From NCBI RefSeq assembly GCF_001467525.1, contig NZ_LNXS01000029.1, forward strand, positions 195,173 to 259,172: a DNA stretch of 64,000 nucleotides, given 5' to 3'. Under the pieces are notes generated by a model that saw only the letters and a list, made by a program, of their open reading frames with translations, did not search any database and had not been told where the DNA came from. Origin of the DNA: Legionella anisa. Lineage in GTDB: Bacteria > Pseudomonadota > Gammaproteobacteria > Legionellales > Legionellaceae. The position numbers were made by a program, and so were the translations under genes. Shown here in pieces: positions 35,840 to 44,668 of this stretch (the first letter of the stretch is position 1; the number at the start of each line of letters is the position of its first letter).

Positions 35840-37685
35840 GAGCTTTCATCGGATAAAGTTGATAGTATGTATCAAGCACTTTACGTGCAACTGTGGAGGC
35901 AGCAACATCGTTCTCTACAACAACTGCCAGTGCAATTTCAGGCTCGTCAACTGGAGTAAAAGCAATGAACAATGAGTTGTCCCGTAATGCTTCGGGGATG
36001 TCTTCATATTTTACTTTTTCATATTGTCTGCCGCTAAATACTTGTGCTGTACCCGTTTTTCCAGCAACTGGATAAGGCGGGTTGCGTCCAAATCGATAAC
36101 CTGTTCCCTCATTACTGGTTAAAACATTGTGCATTGCCTCTGCGACAATATCCCAGTTTGCTTCGTCTCTAAGGTAGATTGGATATTCCTCAACAGGTTT
36201 GTATCGTTTTATCTCACCACTGTCACTGTTTACAGTTTTCGTTAATAAATGAGGTCTAAATCGCTGTCCATGTTGACTTAATGAAGCTGTGGCATTTGCC
36301 ATTTGTAATGGTGTAGCAAGCATAAAACCTTGTCCTATAGAGGTAATTAAAGTATCGCCAGGATACCAAGAAACTCCCTTAGTTTGTTTTTTCCATCGTA
36401 AGCTAGGTACAATGCCCGCAGCCTCTTCATAAAGGTCGATATGGCTTAAATGGCCCAAACCAAATTTTACGAGCATATCCTCAATATTGGAAATACCCAT
36501 TTTATTTCCTAGTTGATAAAAATAGGTATCACAGGAAACAGTGATCGCTCTTTTAAAGTTAATCATTCCATGGCCTGTTTTTTTCCAATCTCTATAGATG
36601 TGGCTGGCAGTAGGGAGCTTATATCGACCAGGATCATAAATAGTTGTTGCAGTAGTGATAAACCCTTTATCTAAACCTGCTAGACCAACAAATGGTTTAA
36701 TTGTTGATGCAGGAGGGTATACACCGCGTACCGCTCGATTAAATAACGGTCTTTGTAAGGTATTTGACAATTTTTTGTATTCTTTAGCACTCACACCACC
36801 GACAAAAATATTGGGATCAAAACTTGGAGAACTTACCATGGCTAAGATTTCACCATTCTTAGAGTTAATTACAACCACTGCGCCTCGTTTGTCTTTGAGT
36901 GCTTCATAAGCTGCTTGTTGGAGTCTGATATCAATGCTTAAATAAAGCTTTGCTCCTGAATGAGGATTAATTTTATCAACAACTCTTAGAGTGCGCCCAC
37001 TGACGTCGGTTTCTACCATTTGGTATCCGACCTTGCCATGAAGCACATCCTCGTAATATTTCTCAACACCTGCTTTGCCAATAAAGTTTGTAGCACGATA
37101 ATTGGTTGGGTCTACTGCTCTTAATTCTTCAACATTGATTCGACCAACATAACCCAGAACATGAGCTGTTATCTCACTTAAGGGATAATGGCGCATCAAA
37201 CGCGCTTTAATACTGACGCCGGGAAAATGGTATTGATTGATGGCAAAAAGTGCCACCTCCTCTTGAGTTAATTTTAATTTAACAGGTATGGGTACAAAAG
37301 AGCGGTTTTGCTTTCGGGTACGTTTGAAATTCTTGATATCTTCTTCTGTAATTGATGGAATTAATTTTTGTAATTCAACTAATGTTTGATCCATGTTTTT
37401 AACATGTTCAGGAATAATTTCCAGAACGTAAACAGGGATATTTTCTGCAAGCAATACGCCGTTCCTATCAAGAATTACTCCTCTTGGTGGAGCAATGGGA
37501 ATAACACTCATTTGATTTTTTAAAGATAGGGTTTGATACTTTTTAAATTCGGAAATTTGTAAAAATGCAAGTCTTAAAACAAGGATTAAAGATAAAATAA
37601 TAAGGAACGCCACCAGCAGATTAATTCTAAAAAGTTGTTGCTGGGATTCTGGTCGGTAATTTTTAAAAGATTGATTTCGACTCAT
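35820..37685 (-). CDS. mrdA: Penicillin-binding protein 2
   Basis: This 621-residue class B transpeptidase for cell elongation has an N-terminal anchor helix (LLVAFLIILSLILVLRLAFL) and a dimerisation domain with PPRGVILDRNGVLLAEN. The transpeptidase has the active-site SxxK in PPASTIKPFVG, SCDTYFYQLG (SxN-like) and the KTGT box AGKTGTAQ. It sits in the order rsfS-rlmH-mrdA-mrdB, the usual gammaproteobacterial elongation operon. Confidence 0.96.
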   Translation of the reverse strand: MSRNQSFKNYRPESQQQLFRINLLVAFLIILSLILVLRLAFLQISEFKKYQTLSLKNQMSVIPIAPPRGVILDRNGVLLAENIPVYVLEIIPEHVKNMDQTLVELQKLIPSITEEDIKNFKRTRKQNRSFVPIPVKLKLTQEEVALFAINQYHFPGVSIKARLMRHYPLSEITAHVLGYVGRINVEELRAVDPTNYRATNFIGKAGVEKYYEDVLHGKVGYQMVETDVSGRTLRVVDKINPHSGAKLYLSIDIRLQQAAYEALKDKRGAVVVINSKNGEILAMVSSPSFDPNIFVGGVSAKEYKKLSNTLQRPLFNRAVRGVYPPASTIKPFVGLAGLDKGFITTATTIYDPGRYKLPTASHIYRDWKKTGHGMINFKRAITVSCDTYFYQLGNKMGISNIEDMLVKFGLGHLSHIDLYEEAAGIVPSLRWKKQTKGVSWYPGDTLITSIGQGFMLATPLQMANATASLSQHGQRFRPHLLTKTVNSDSGEIKRYKPVEEYPIYLRDEANWDIVAEAMHNVLTSNEGTGYRFGRNPPYPVAGKTGTAQVFSGRQYEKVKYEDIPEALRDNSLFIAFTPVDEPEIALAVVVENDVAASTVARKVLDTYYQLYPMKAHEQTTH

Positions 37686-37776
37686 TGACGCACAGTCAGT
37701 TAGCTGGACTCAAAAACGTGCATGGTAACTTAAAATCAGATTGTTTACTATAGCTTTTATAGAACTGCTTAAATCA

Positions 37777-38247
37777 TTACTTATGATAAGGATGATTGTT
37801 AATAATAGACCAGGCTCTATATAAGGTTTCCAACAAGATAATGCGTACAAGAGGGTGAGGAAGGGTAAGCTTTGATAAAGACCACCGTTCATCACATAAT
37901 TTAAGGATTTCTTGAGATAGGCCTTCAGGGCCGCCGATTATAAGGCAGAGATGACTGTGTATTTGTTGCAATTGAGAGATTTTAAGAGCCAATTCTTCGC
38001 TGCTAAATGCTTTACCTTCAATATCCAGAGCAATAATTCGTGCATTATTGGGTAATGCATCTCGGATAAGTGCAGACTCTTTTTCTAATATTCGCAGTAA
38101 GTCGGATGCTTTACCACGGCGAATCAATGGTATTTCAATGAGTTTAAGTTGCACACCATCATTTAATCGTTTGGCATACTCGTTAGACCCTTGGTTAACC
38201 CAGTCGGGCATTTTATTGCCTAAAGTAATGATGGTGATTTTTAACAT
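37777..38247 (-). CDS. rlmH: 23S rRNA pseudouridine-1915 N3-methyltransferase
   Basis: This 156-residue SPOUT methyltransferase modifies the stalk of helix 69. The SAM-knot motifs [13 protein letters not shown] and [20 protein letters not shown] with the terminal NNHPYHK are fully conserved. Length matches E. coli RlmH (155). It lies 19 bases after rsfS. Confidence 0.95.
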   Translation of the reverse strand: MLKITIITLGNKMPDWVNQGSNEYAKRLNDGVQLKLIEIPLIRRGKASDLLRILEKESALIRDALPNNARIIALDIEGKAFSSEELALKISQLQQIHSHLCLIIGGPEGLSQEILKLCDERWSLSKLTLPHPLVRIILLETLYRAWSIINNHPYHK

Positions 38248-38266
38248 AACAGTTTAATAAACATAT

Positions 38267-38602
38267 TTAATTTTGGAGCGGCTCATCCCATAGACCTTCC
38301 AGATTATAATATTGTCTGTATTCAGGCTGCATGACGTGTATGATAAAGTCGCTAAAGTCAATAAGAACCCAGTCGCCAGTTTCCAACCCCGTACAATTCA
38401 TAGCAGGAGAGCCTGTGGATTTCATATCTTCCATTATTTTTTGTGAAATTGCTTTTACATGCCGAGAAGAACGTCCTGAAGCAATAATCATATAATCAGT
38501 AATGGTCGTTTGTTTTCGAACATCAATTACTTTGACATCAATAGCTTGATTGTCATCAAGCAACTGCAACAGTTTAGTTAACATTGGGTTTTGATCTGAC
38601 AT
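38267..38602 (-). CDS. rsfS: Ribosomal silencing factor RsfS
   Basis: The 111-residue protein binds L14 and blocks subunit joining in stationary phase. It carries the Iojap motifs DVKVIDVRKQTTITDYMIIA, SGRSSRHVKAIS, and WVLIDFSDFIIHVM with LEGLW near the end. It is the first gene of the rsfS-rlmH-mrdA-mrdB operon. Confidence 0.95.
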   Translation of the reverse strand: MSDQNPMLTKLLQLLDDNQAIDVKVIDVRKQTTITDYMIIASGRSSRHVKAISQKIMEDMKSTGSPAMNCTGLETGDWVLIDFSDFIIHVMQPEYRQYYNLEGLWDEPLQN

Positions 38603-38654
38603 AAATTAGACTAATTATTTATAAAAAAGCGCTGAATGATAACAGTATTTTTCC

Positions 38655-38777
38655 TATAGCGCCACCCACTATGTTCGGTACATCGTTGCAAGCTTGTTCG
38701 GCCCAGTCATGTACTTGAGTACACTCCTTCACCTCTCTTCACTCGCGCCTTGTCTAGAGCCTAGTGGATGACGCTAT
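38655..38777. repeat. Inverted-repeat element in a gene-free gap, family 3
   Basis: TATAGCGCCACCCACTA (left) and TAGTGGATGACGCTATA (right) are inverted with 2 mismatches in 17 around ~89 bases, including CAGTCATGTACTTGAGTACA. There is no coding capacity. It fills much of the 328-base gap 38603-38930 upstream of rsfS, whose promoter must lie in the AT-rich DNA just right of 38602. A MITE-like or other intergenic repeat is likely. Confidence 0.62.
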
Positions 38778-38930
38778 ATATAAAAAGGGCTGCAATGCGC
38801 ACATGCAACTCAATTGTAGGTAAAATCTCTGATTAATAAAAAATCCTGGTTAATAAATAAGCTTATTTTTATCTATTTGCATTAGAATTATAGGATTCAA
38901 TATTTGGAGTTAGATGAAACAAAATGATGC

Positions 38931-40409
38931 CTAGGCTTCATTTTGTTTCAATACCAAAGAGGGTGAATCAGCTGAATGATGAGTTAATAAGAATTTGATT
39001 ACTGCAAATAAGACCAGGCAGCATAGAGCAGCAATAAACAGTATTCCTAACTGTTGAGTGAATGCTGCAGCATAAAGGGTTTTTAATACTGCAATATTTG
39101 TTTCACCCGAAGGAATTGCTGTTAATGAAGCCAGTTTACCTGATAAAAATCCACCGATCCCCAGAGAAACAAAAAAGATACCCATTAGTGTGCTCACTTT
39201 GTTCTTGTCAGCAAGAAGTGTAATTGCAGATAATCCAACTGGAGATAATAGGAGTTCAGCTAATGAAAACATTAAATAAGCTGGTATGATTAAAAGCGGT
39301 GAGAGTAACGCATTCTTGTCAGTGAAGTTGCTGACTAAGGCAATAACAGCATAAGCTGTTGTGGTAATAAATATGGCAAGTAGAAATTTTTTCCCAATAC
39401 TTAGTCCGCGCTCGGCTAGGCTGAGTTTAGGGTTTTTCTTCGCGAGAAAGTAACCAATAATCAGCATTCCTACGCTTTGAATTGTTACATAATAAGGTGC
39501 AGGGAAATGAATACCACAAAATGTTGGCTCAACAACTCGAGAAATAAACAAAGTCAACGACATAAACATTTGAAAATAGAAAGACCAGAATACTACTGAT
39601 ATGATGCACAATAAACCAATCACTAGGGTTTGACGTGATTGATTGGCATCTTCTCCACTGACTGAATATAAAATATAACCAGCTGAGAATAATACAACAA
39701 GTCCAAATATAAGATTCGCTAATTGAGGTGAATTTAAAATATAAAACGATAAAGACCACAGAAATATCATTAACAGAATGGCTGTGATGATTTTTTTATA
39801 TTGAAAAACAAAAGGATTGTAGTCTTTAATGTTATATTTTTTGATGCCTTGTAAAAAAACAAGGAAGGCTATGATCATGCCAATTGCAGCACTGGTGAAG
39901 GAGGCTACCCAACCAAAATGCTCATTTAAAATACTTGGCAGGGTAGTACCTAAAATAATACCTGTAGTAATTCCCATATAAAAAATAGTAAAACCACTCT
40001 CGCGACGAGCAGAGCCCGTAAGATATTCATTTCCTAAAAGTGATGAAATGTTCGGCTTCAATAGTCCAGTTCCTACGGCGATTGCTGCAAGAGATGCTGT
40101 AAGTGCCGTAGTATTATCAACTAATGACAAGATACAATAGCTCACAAAGAGTACCACTGCGCCGAGTAAAACAGCGCGTTTTTGACCTATTAATTTATCA
40201 GCAATCCATCCTCCTACTACAGGAGAAAGGTAGGTCAGGGCAGTAAATGAGCCAACTAATGCATAGATTTGCTTATCAGGCCATTTGAAATGCAAGGCTA
40301 AATAAAGTGCTAAAAGAGATTGAACTACATAAAAACCATATCGTTCCCACATTTCAGTTGCAAAAAAAATACGGAGTGACTTCGGGTGTTTTTCAGAGTT
40401 AGTAGGCAC
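38931..40409 (-). CDS. POT-family proton-dependent oligopeptide transporter
   Basis: This 492-residue MFS protein of the PTR2/POT family has about 12-14 helices. The N-terminal FFATEMWERYGFYVVQSLLA contains the ExxER proton-coupling motif, and YFLAK...FSLAELLLSPVGLSAI carries the second signature with Glu. Uptake of di- and tripeptides suits an amino-acid-consuming organism. Length is typical of bacterial POTs. It is monocistronic, with an IS element upstream (~220 bases from its start). Confidence 0.93.
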   Translation of the reverse strand: MPTNSEKHPKSLRIFFATEMWERYGFYVVQSLLALYLALHFKWPDKQIYALVGSFTALTYLSPVVGGWIADKLIGQKRAVLLGAVVLFVSYCILSLVDNTTALTASLAAIAVGTGLLKPNISSLLGNEYLTGSARRESGFTIFYMGITTGIILGTTLPSILNEHFGWVASFTSAAIGMIIAFLVFLQGIKKYNIKDYNPFVFQYKKIITAILLMIFLWSLSFYILNSPQLANLIFGLVVLFSAGYILYSVSGEDANQSRQTLVIGLLCIISVVFWSFYFQMFMSLTLFISRVVEPTFCGIHFPAPYYVTIQSVGMLIIGYFLAKKNPKLSLAERGLSIGKKFLLAIFITTTAYAVIALVSNFTDKNALLSPLLIIPAYLMFSLAELLLSPVGLSAITLLADKNKVSTLMGIFFVSLGIGGFLSGKLASLTAIPSGETNIAVLKTLYAAAFTQQLGILFIAALCCLVLFAVIKFLLTHHSADSPSLVLKQNEA

Positions 40410-40631
40410 TTTAATTTTAGGTACGTGAGTTTAGAATAGGTAAATTTTAACATAGTATTATGAAAGATCATAGACAATATGCTCTCTTGAAGGTCATTTT
40501 GAGTGTTATTTAGTAAATATAGTAATCAAAGTGATTAATTATTATAAGATATTCATGTGTTAGCCACTATAGAAAGCCATTCACCAAAATCCAAAACATC
40601 GGTCTTTAAAGAAATCATGAGGCAGCTTCGC

Positions 40632-41997
40632 TCTGAGTGATCCTCTCATTTTTTTAAATTCCCTTTTGCAAACAGAGCCAAAGGGGAGTTTTCATTATAT
40701 TCTAATTGAAACCAAGCGATGATACGGTCAAACTTTCGTATTTTTAAGCACTTCAATCCATTGTTAATAAGCTGTTTCGCTAAATAGAGGAAAGAAAGCA
40801 CTCGATGAGTACGTATAGTATTTGCTTGAAAGTGATAGTGTATTTTCTTTTTTTCTGCTGCAAATCCAATCATCCAAAGGATTAGAGTAGCTATGGTAGT
40901 AATGAGTATTAAAAGGTTCATTTTGTTCTTATCTTTTGTCCTGCTAACCCGCCAACCGAACCCCAGGCGCTCACTCTTATCATCTCTGAAGTTTTGTTCA
41001 ATCTGCATTCTTTTGCTATATAATTCCCGAACCAAAATAGCTACTGTCTCTTGTTTATTTTCTACATCCAAAGAGAGGTCTTGATGAAGATTGGATACCA
41101 AAATCCAAGGTTCGGAATACATTTTAGAATATCTTTTTTCAACATCGGGATATTTGGGCTTGGGATTTTTACGTCCCTTTTTTTCACCCCAATAGGCTGT
41201 AAATAAAACGTGTGCTCGTGTTTTGGAATCTTGTCCCAATTTACCGATGCCAAAATAATGGGTTTCTCCATATGCAATGCCAGAATGTAACTTTTCTATA
41301 GGGCTCCATTTTTTGTCGGTATTCAGACGATAGTTTATCGTACCGCTTACTCTTCCAAGAAAATACCAACCGAGTTGATTAACACGAGTAAACCAAGGTG
41401 TTTTGAAACCTGCATCTGTGATAATAATAATTTTCTTTCCTTCCGGTAAAATCTCTTTTAAGTGAATTAAAAACTGGCTATGTATTTCTTCTTTTGCTAA
41501 ATCTTGCTGTGAGTGGATTTCATTATAAATGGGAATGGAGCGGCCTTCGTGCACTAAGCTTGCACGGAGCATATGAGTATCTGAGCGACAACAACCCGTC
41601 CAGTCTACTGCGATTAATAACTCGTTTAATCCCCTGAGAATGTCCTTGAAAAGGCTTTTATAAATGGCAACTTGGCTTTGAGAAAGTTTTTTATGAGATA
41701 AAAAGCGCCAACACATATTTATTTTATGTTTTACTTTTGCCTTTCCAGGCAAATTCCTTCCAATACTACTCAAACTTAAGTAGGTTTGGGGCTTTAATAA
41801 ACTTCTAACTTCGCTGATTAGGCTTTTTCTTGTCTTAGTATGCATCCAAGAAAGTGATTTAGTAATAAAGTTGTGACAAAATACATCTGCAAGCATGGTT
41901 TCTTATCTAATGATTGTGTAGGAACTCTTATTAGATCAAAAGTTTCCATCGCTTGCATCTTTTTTTTAGCGATTCAAAAATGAGAGGATCACTCAGG
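40632..41997 (-). mobile_element. IS4-family insertion sequence, complete
   Basis: The ends carry 21-base perfect inverted repeats: CTGAGTGATCCTCTCATTTTT at 40633-40653 and its complement at 41976-41996. The single transposase gene inside is intact. GCTTCGC occurs directly outside both ends (40625-40631 and 41998-42004), a candidate 7-bp target duplication. The right flank continues as a half CCTGGGTG palindrome, so the element probably inserted into or beside such a repeat. Confidence 0.88.
40646..41896 (-). CDS. IS4-family transposase
   Basis: The 416-residue DDE transposase has catalytic Asp in IAVDWTGCC (~residue 100), the second in IIITDAGFKTPW, and the IS4 signature Y(2)R(3)E(6)K spelled exactly by YSKRMQIEQNFRDDK, which also provides the catalytic Glu. 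No frameshift or stop interrupts it, so it is likely active. It lies entirely within the 21-bp inverted repeats. Confidence 0.94.
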   Translation of the reverse strand: MLADVFCHNFITKSLSWMHTKTRKSLISEVRSLLKPQTYLSLSSIGRNLPGKAKVKHKINMCWRFLSHKKLSQSQVAIYKSLFKDILRGLNELLIAVDWTGCCRSDTHMLRASLVHEGRSIPIYNEIHSQQDLAKEEIHSQFLIHLKEILPEGKKIIIITDAGFKTPWFTRVNQLGWYFLGRVSGTINYRLNTDKKWSPIEKLHSGIAYGETHYFGIGKLGQDSKTRAHVLFTAYWGEKKGRKNPKPKYPDVEKRYSKMYSEPWILVSNLHQDLSLDVENKQETVAILVRELYSKRMQIEQNFRDDKSERLGFGWRVSRTKDKNKMNLLILITTIATLILWMIGFAAEKKKIHYHFQANTIRTHRVLSFLYLAKQLINNGLKCLKIRKFDRIIAWFQLEYNENSPLALFAKGNLKK

Positions 41998-42019
41998 GCT
42001 TCGCCTGCACCCAGGCTAC
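41998..42019. repeat. CCTGGGTG palindromic repeat, right half
   Basis: GCTTCGCCTGCACCCAGGCT(AC) equals the right arm of the copy at 50953-51044. It directly abuts the IS4-family element. Confidence 0.85.
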
Positions 42020-42158
42020 ATTACCGTCATCCCTGTAGACTTAGAATACTTATTTTCCTGGTTAAATTTTGAGGAACTCTTAGGCATAAAGCGCGGCACG
42101 TAGGGGAAATTATATAACAGTAAACTGTTTTTTAAGTTTGTGACTACTTCACTAGTAA

Positions 42159-43262
42159 TCACCGTTGTCTTTTTGTTATTGCGTCCACTTGATTATTTTG
42201 ATTTAAAAATGCATGCACTTTGGTCATGGTTTCGTCCCATGAGGGGAAATTGTGATAAGCAGCAAGTGAAGAAAAACTCATCTCTTGTAATAACTCTCGA
42301 TTTTTAATTAATTTTATAATGTACTCCCTTAGCATGGTACTGTCACCAGGAGTGATTAAGAACCCGTTAATTGCATCATTTACAATCTCAGGCACACCGC
42401 CAGCATTTGTTGCAATGACTGGAATTCCCGCTCCCATTGCTTCCGTATAAACAATTCCGTAGCTTTCGAAATAAGAAGGAACAATGAGTACATGCTGTGA
42501 AAGGAGTTCTTTTTTTAAATTTTCAATATCAAGTAAGCCATGAACTTTTATATTGTCCTCTAGTTTTAAATAAGTAATCATCTTGAATATTTTTCGTGTA
42601 TATCTCAAATCAAAATCAAGATCGCCAACAATAGATAATTGCCAAGAGTTATAATCTATTTGTGATAAAGCCTGGAGTAGGACATGCAGCCCCTTGTTAT
42701 ACAAAAGATTGCCAATAAAAATAATCATGAGCTTATTATTTTGGCATTTAAATTGGATGGTATCCCTTAGAATATCCAGTTGCAGGCGATCTTTACCAGG
42801 ATAGGCGATCAATGAGTTATGGTTTTTTCCAATAATTTTCAAAATGGATTTTTCTGTGGAAATGCTATTGAAAATAAAACCGTTTACCGATTTAAGGTAG
42901 ACACTCTCTATTTTTTTAGTGAGCCATTTCATCAAAGAATTTTGCAATGCATTTGCCTGTAAAAGATGAACAATGCTTATAATTGGAAAATTTCCTATTT
43001 CTTTTAGTTTTTTATTTAGAATAAATAATGAATTAAAATTCATTTCATCTTGTAAAAGAACATCAGGAGAAAATTCAATAATTTCGTGGATTAGTTTTTT
43101 CGAAAAATTATTGCCGATTAATCCCCAAAAATTCTTTTTCTTTTGCGAAAAAATCTTAACGGTGACACCTTGTGAACGTAAGTATTCAACGAGCTTATAA
43201 TCATAAATATAGCCACCGGTAGTGGTAGTGATAGAGCCATAAAGAATTAATCCTACGCGCAT
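42159..43262 (-). CDS. Family 4 glycosyltransferase of the RibA-PTPS operon
   Basis: The 367-residue GT-B enzyme starts MRVGLILYGSITTTTGGYIY, the Gly-rich first loop of GT4. LLYNKGLHVLLQAL and VPSYFESYGIVYTEAMGAG contain the sugar-nucleotide site and the E(7)E motif, with VIATNAGGVPEIV downstream. No membrane segment is seen, so it is cytoplasmic. Its start overlaps the PTPS-like gene by 10 bases. It is the last gene of a four-gene operon; the acceptor is unknown, possibly the pterin- or pyrimidine-type product of the upstream genes. Confidence 0.9.
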   Translation of the reverse strand: MRVGLILYGSITTTTGGYIYDYKLVEYLRSQGVTVKIFSQKKKNFWGLIGNNFSKKLIHEIIEFSPDVLLQDEMNFNSLFILNKKLKEIGNFPIISIVHLLQANALQNSLMKWLTKKIESVYLKSVNGFIFNSISTEKSILKIIGKNHNSLIAYPGKDRLQLDILRDTIQFKCQNNKLMIIFIGNLLYNKGLHVLLQALSQIDYNSWQLSIVGDLDFDLRYTRKIFKMITYLKLEDNIKVHGLLDIENLKKELLSQHVLIVPSYFESYGIVYTEAMGAGIPVIATNAGGVPEIVNDAINGFLITPGDSTMLREYIIKLIKNRELLQEMSFSSLAAYHNFPSWDETMTKVHAFLNQNNQVDAITKRQR

Positions 43263-43639
43263 TTAGGTTCTCTATAACTGGCTTGAGCAATATCATCTTC
43301 CCACAATCTAATTGTGATTTGACTGTCAATTGGGAGTTCAATGTGATTATTAAATTTTTGCCAGAGAATTTTAGAAAAAAGTTCGAGGCTCGGATTTTGG
43401 TTTTTAAATTCAGGAAGATCATTTAATATCTTATCCTGAAAATAAGATATTAAATGCTCGATGTGCGCTCTGACTTCAACAATATCAATCAGAAAATTGA
43501 ACTGATCAAGCTTTGTATTTTCAATTTCCAGTTCAAAACTATAGTGGTGGGAGTGTCTTAAATTTTCTGCTCCAAAATCTTTCCCAATCAAAAAATGTTG
43601 TGCAATGAAATTTTTTCTTAGCATTAAATGATGCATCAT
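43253..43639 (-). CDS. Divergent PTPS/QueD-like protein
   Basis: The 128-residue T-fold protein resembles 6-pyruvoyltetrahydropterin synthase/QueD. FIAQH15 and H29-S-H31 are the three zinc ligands at the usual spacing. The catalytic Cys of CxxxHxH is Glu25 (ENLRHSH), and the family DH pair is D69-K70. The later NPSLELFSKILW and WEDDIAQASY match the substrate-binding NPTxE and Glu region. The Cys-to-Glu change recalls PTPS-III enzymes that make 6-hydroxymethylpterin, but loss of the His suggests a different reaction. The ATG directly follows the stop of the dehydrogenase, with GGGGAG as ribosome site. Confidence 0.82.
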   Translation of the reverse strand: MMHHLMLRKNFIAQHFLIGKDFGAENLRHSHHYSFELEIENTKLDQFNFLIDIVEVRAHIEHLISYFQDKILNDLPEFKNQNPSLELFSKILWQKFNNHIELPIDSQITIRLWEDDIAQASYREPKCA

Positions 43640-44668
43640 TTACTCCCCATAGGTTAAAGTGATAAATAAAGTATCATGTGGATTAGAATCCAATAATTGA
43701 TAGGCTTTATGCGCATCAGTAATATGAAATTTATGAGAAATGAACCGTTCTGGCTTTATTTTCTCTAACATTTTAAAAACAACTTCAAATCGGCGAACTT
43801 TTGTCCATCTTCCTTGTAGTTCAGAGGCAATCGTACTGACTTGACTTGCAATGACTTTAATTCGATTTCGATGGAAACGACCTCCTAAATCAATAGCACA
43901 TGGTTTTCTTCCATACCAAGAGCCCAGAACGATGCGTCCTTCATATGCCGCAAATGAAATGGCGCTATTGAGTGCATCAGGATTACCTGTCAATTCATAA
44001 ATAAGATCGATCGTGTTTGATTTTACATTTTTAAGGTAATTGGTCACTTGCACATGAAGATCCGTTTGGGAGGCATCAAAAGTATGTTTGGCTCCTAATT
44101 CCATACATAGGCTTCTTCTTTTTGCATGTAAATCAATCCCAAGAAGACTGGTTAATGGAAATTGGTGCAATAAAGCAGTAGTAAGAAGGCCTACGATTCC
44201 AAGTCCCAAAATAAGTACATTCTCTCCGATTAAAGGAGAACCATCTAATACCAGGTTTATTGCTGTTTCCATATTGGGTATAAATAATGCATCATAAGGA
44301 GATATGTGCTCCGGTAACACAATAATTTGTGTTTCCTTTGCGCAAAAATAACTTTCATGTGGGTTAAATACAAAGACCCATTGATTTAATAAATGATTTA
44401 ATTGTCTATTACCTGTTTCAATTACTTTCCCAATAGAACAGTAACCGTATTTGAATGGGTAATTCAGTTTCTGTTTCAGCGAAGGAATTGTTTCATCCAG
44501 GCATAGTTCCGTTGGCATTAATCCGCGATAGAAAAGCATTTCTGTACCTGAGCTTATTCCTGAAATAATATTTTGAATCAACACTTCATCCGTTTTCGGC
44601 CTTGGAATAGATTCTTCTAAGACAGATACTTGCTTGGGTTGATTAAAATAGAGCACATGATTTTTCAA
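43640..44668 (-). CDS. MDR-family dehydrogenase (zinc-type alcohol dehydrogenase-like)
   Basis: The 342-residue medium-chain dehydrogenase has an N-terminal GroES-like domain with SGISSGTEMLFYRG in place of the catalytic zinc Cys, and YGYCSIGKVIETG. The Rossmann domain has VLILGLGIVGLLTTAL and GIDLHAKR (NAD-type Asp). The SGTEM motif resembles the BchC-like subgroup that oxidises side-chain hydroxyls on large cofactors. It is coupled by ATGA to the RibA-RibD fusion upstream. It probably oxidises or reduces an intermediate of this operon's pathway. Confidence 0.85.
   Translation of the reverse strand: MKNHVLYFNQPKQVSVLEESIPRPKTDEVLIQNIISGISSGTEMLFYRGLMPTELCLDETIPSLKQKLNYPFKYGYCSIGKVIETGNRQLNHLLNQWVFVFNPHESYFCAKETQIIVLPEHISPYDALFIPNMETAINLVLDGSPLIGENVLILGLGIVGLLTTALLHQFPLTSLLGIDLHAKRRSLCMELGAKHTFDASQTDLHVQVTNYLKNVKSNTIDLIYELTGNPDALNSAISFAAYEGRIVLGSWYGRKPCAIDLGGRFHRNRIKVIASQVSTIASELQGRWTKVRRFEVVFKMLEKIKPERFISHKFHITDAHKAYQLLDSNPHDTLFITLTYGE

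Noticed and set aside
43253-43639. Calling this gene queD
   Set aside because: Catalytic Cys and the His of the DH pair are replaced, and no queC/E/F neighbours are present.
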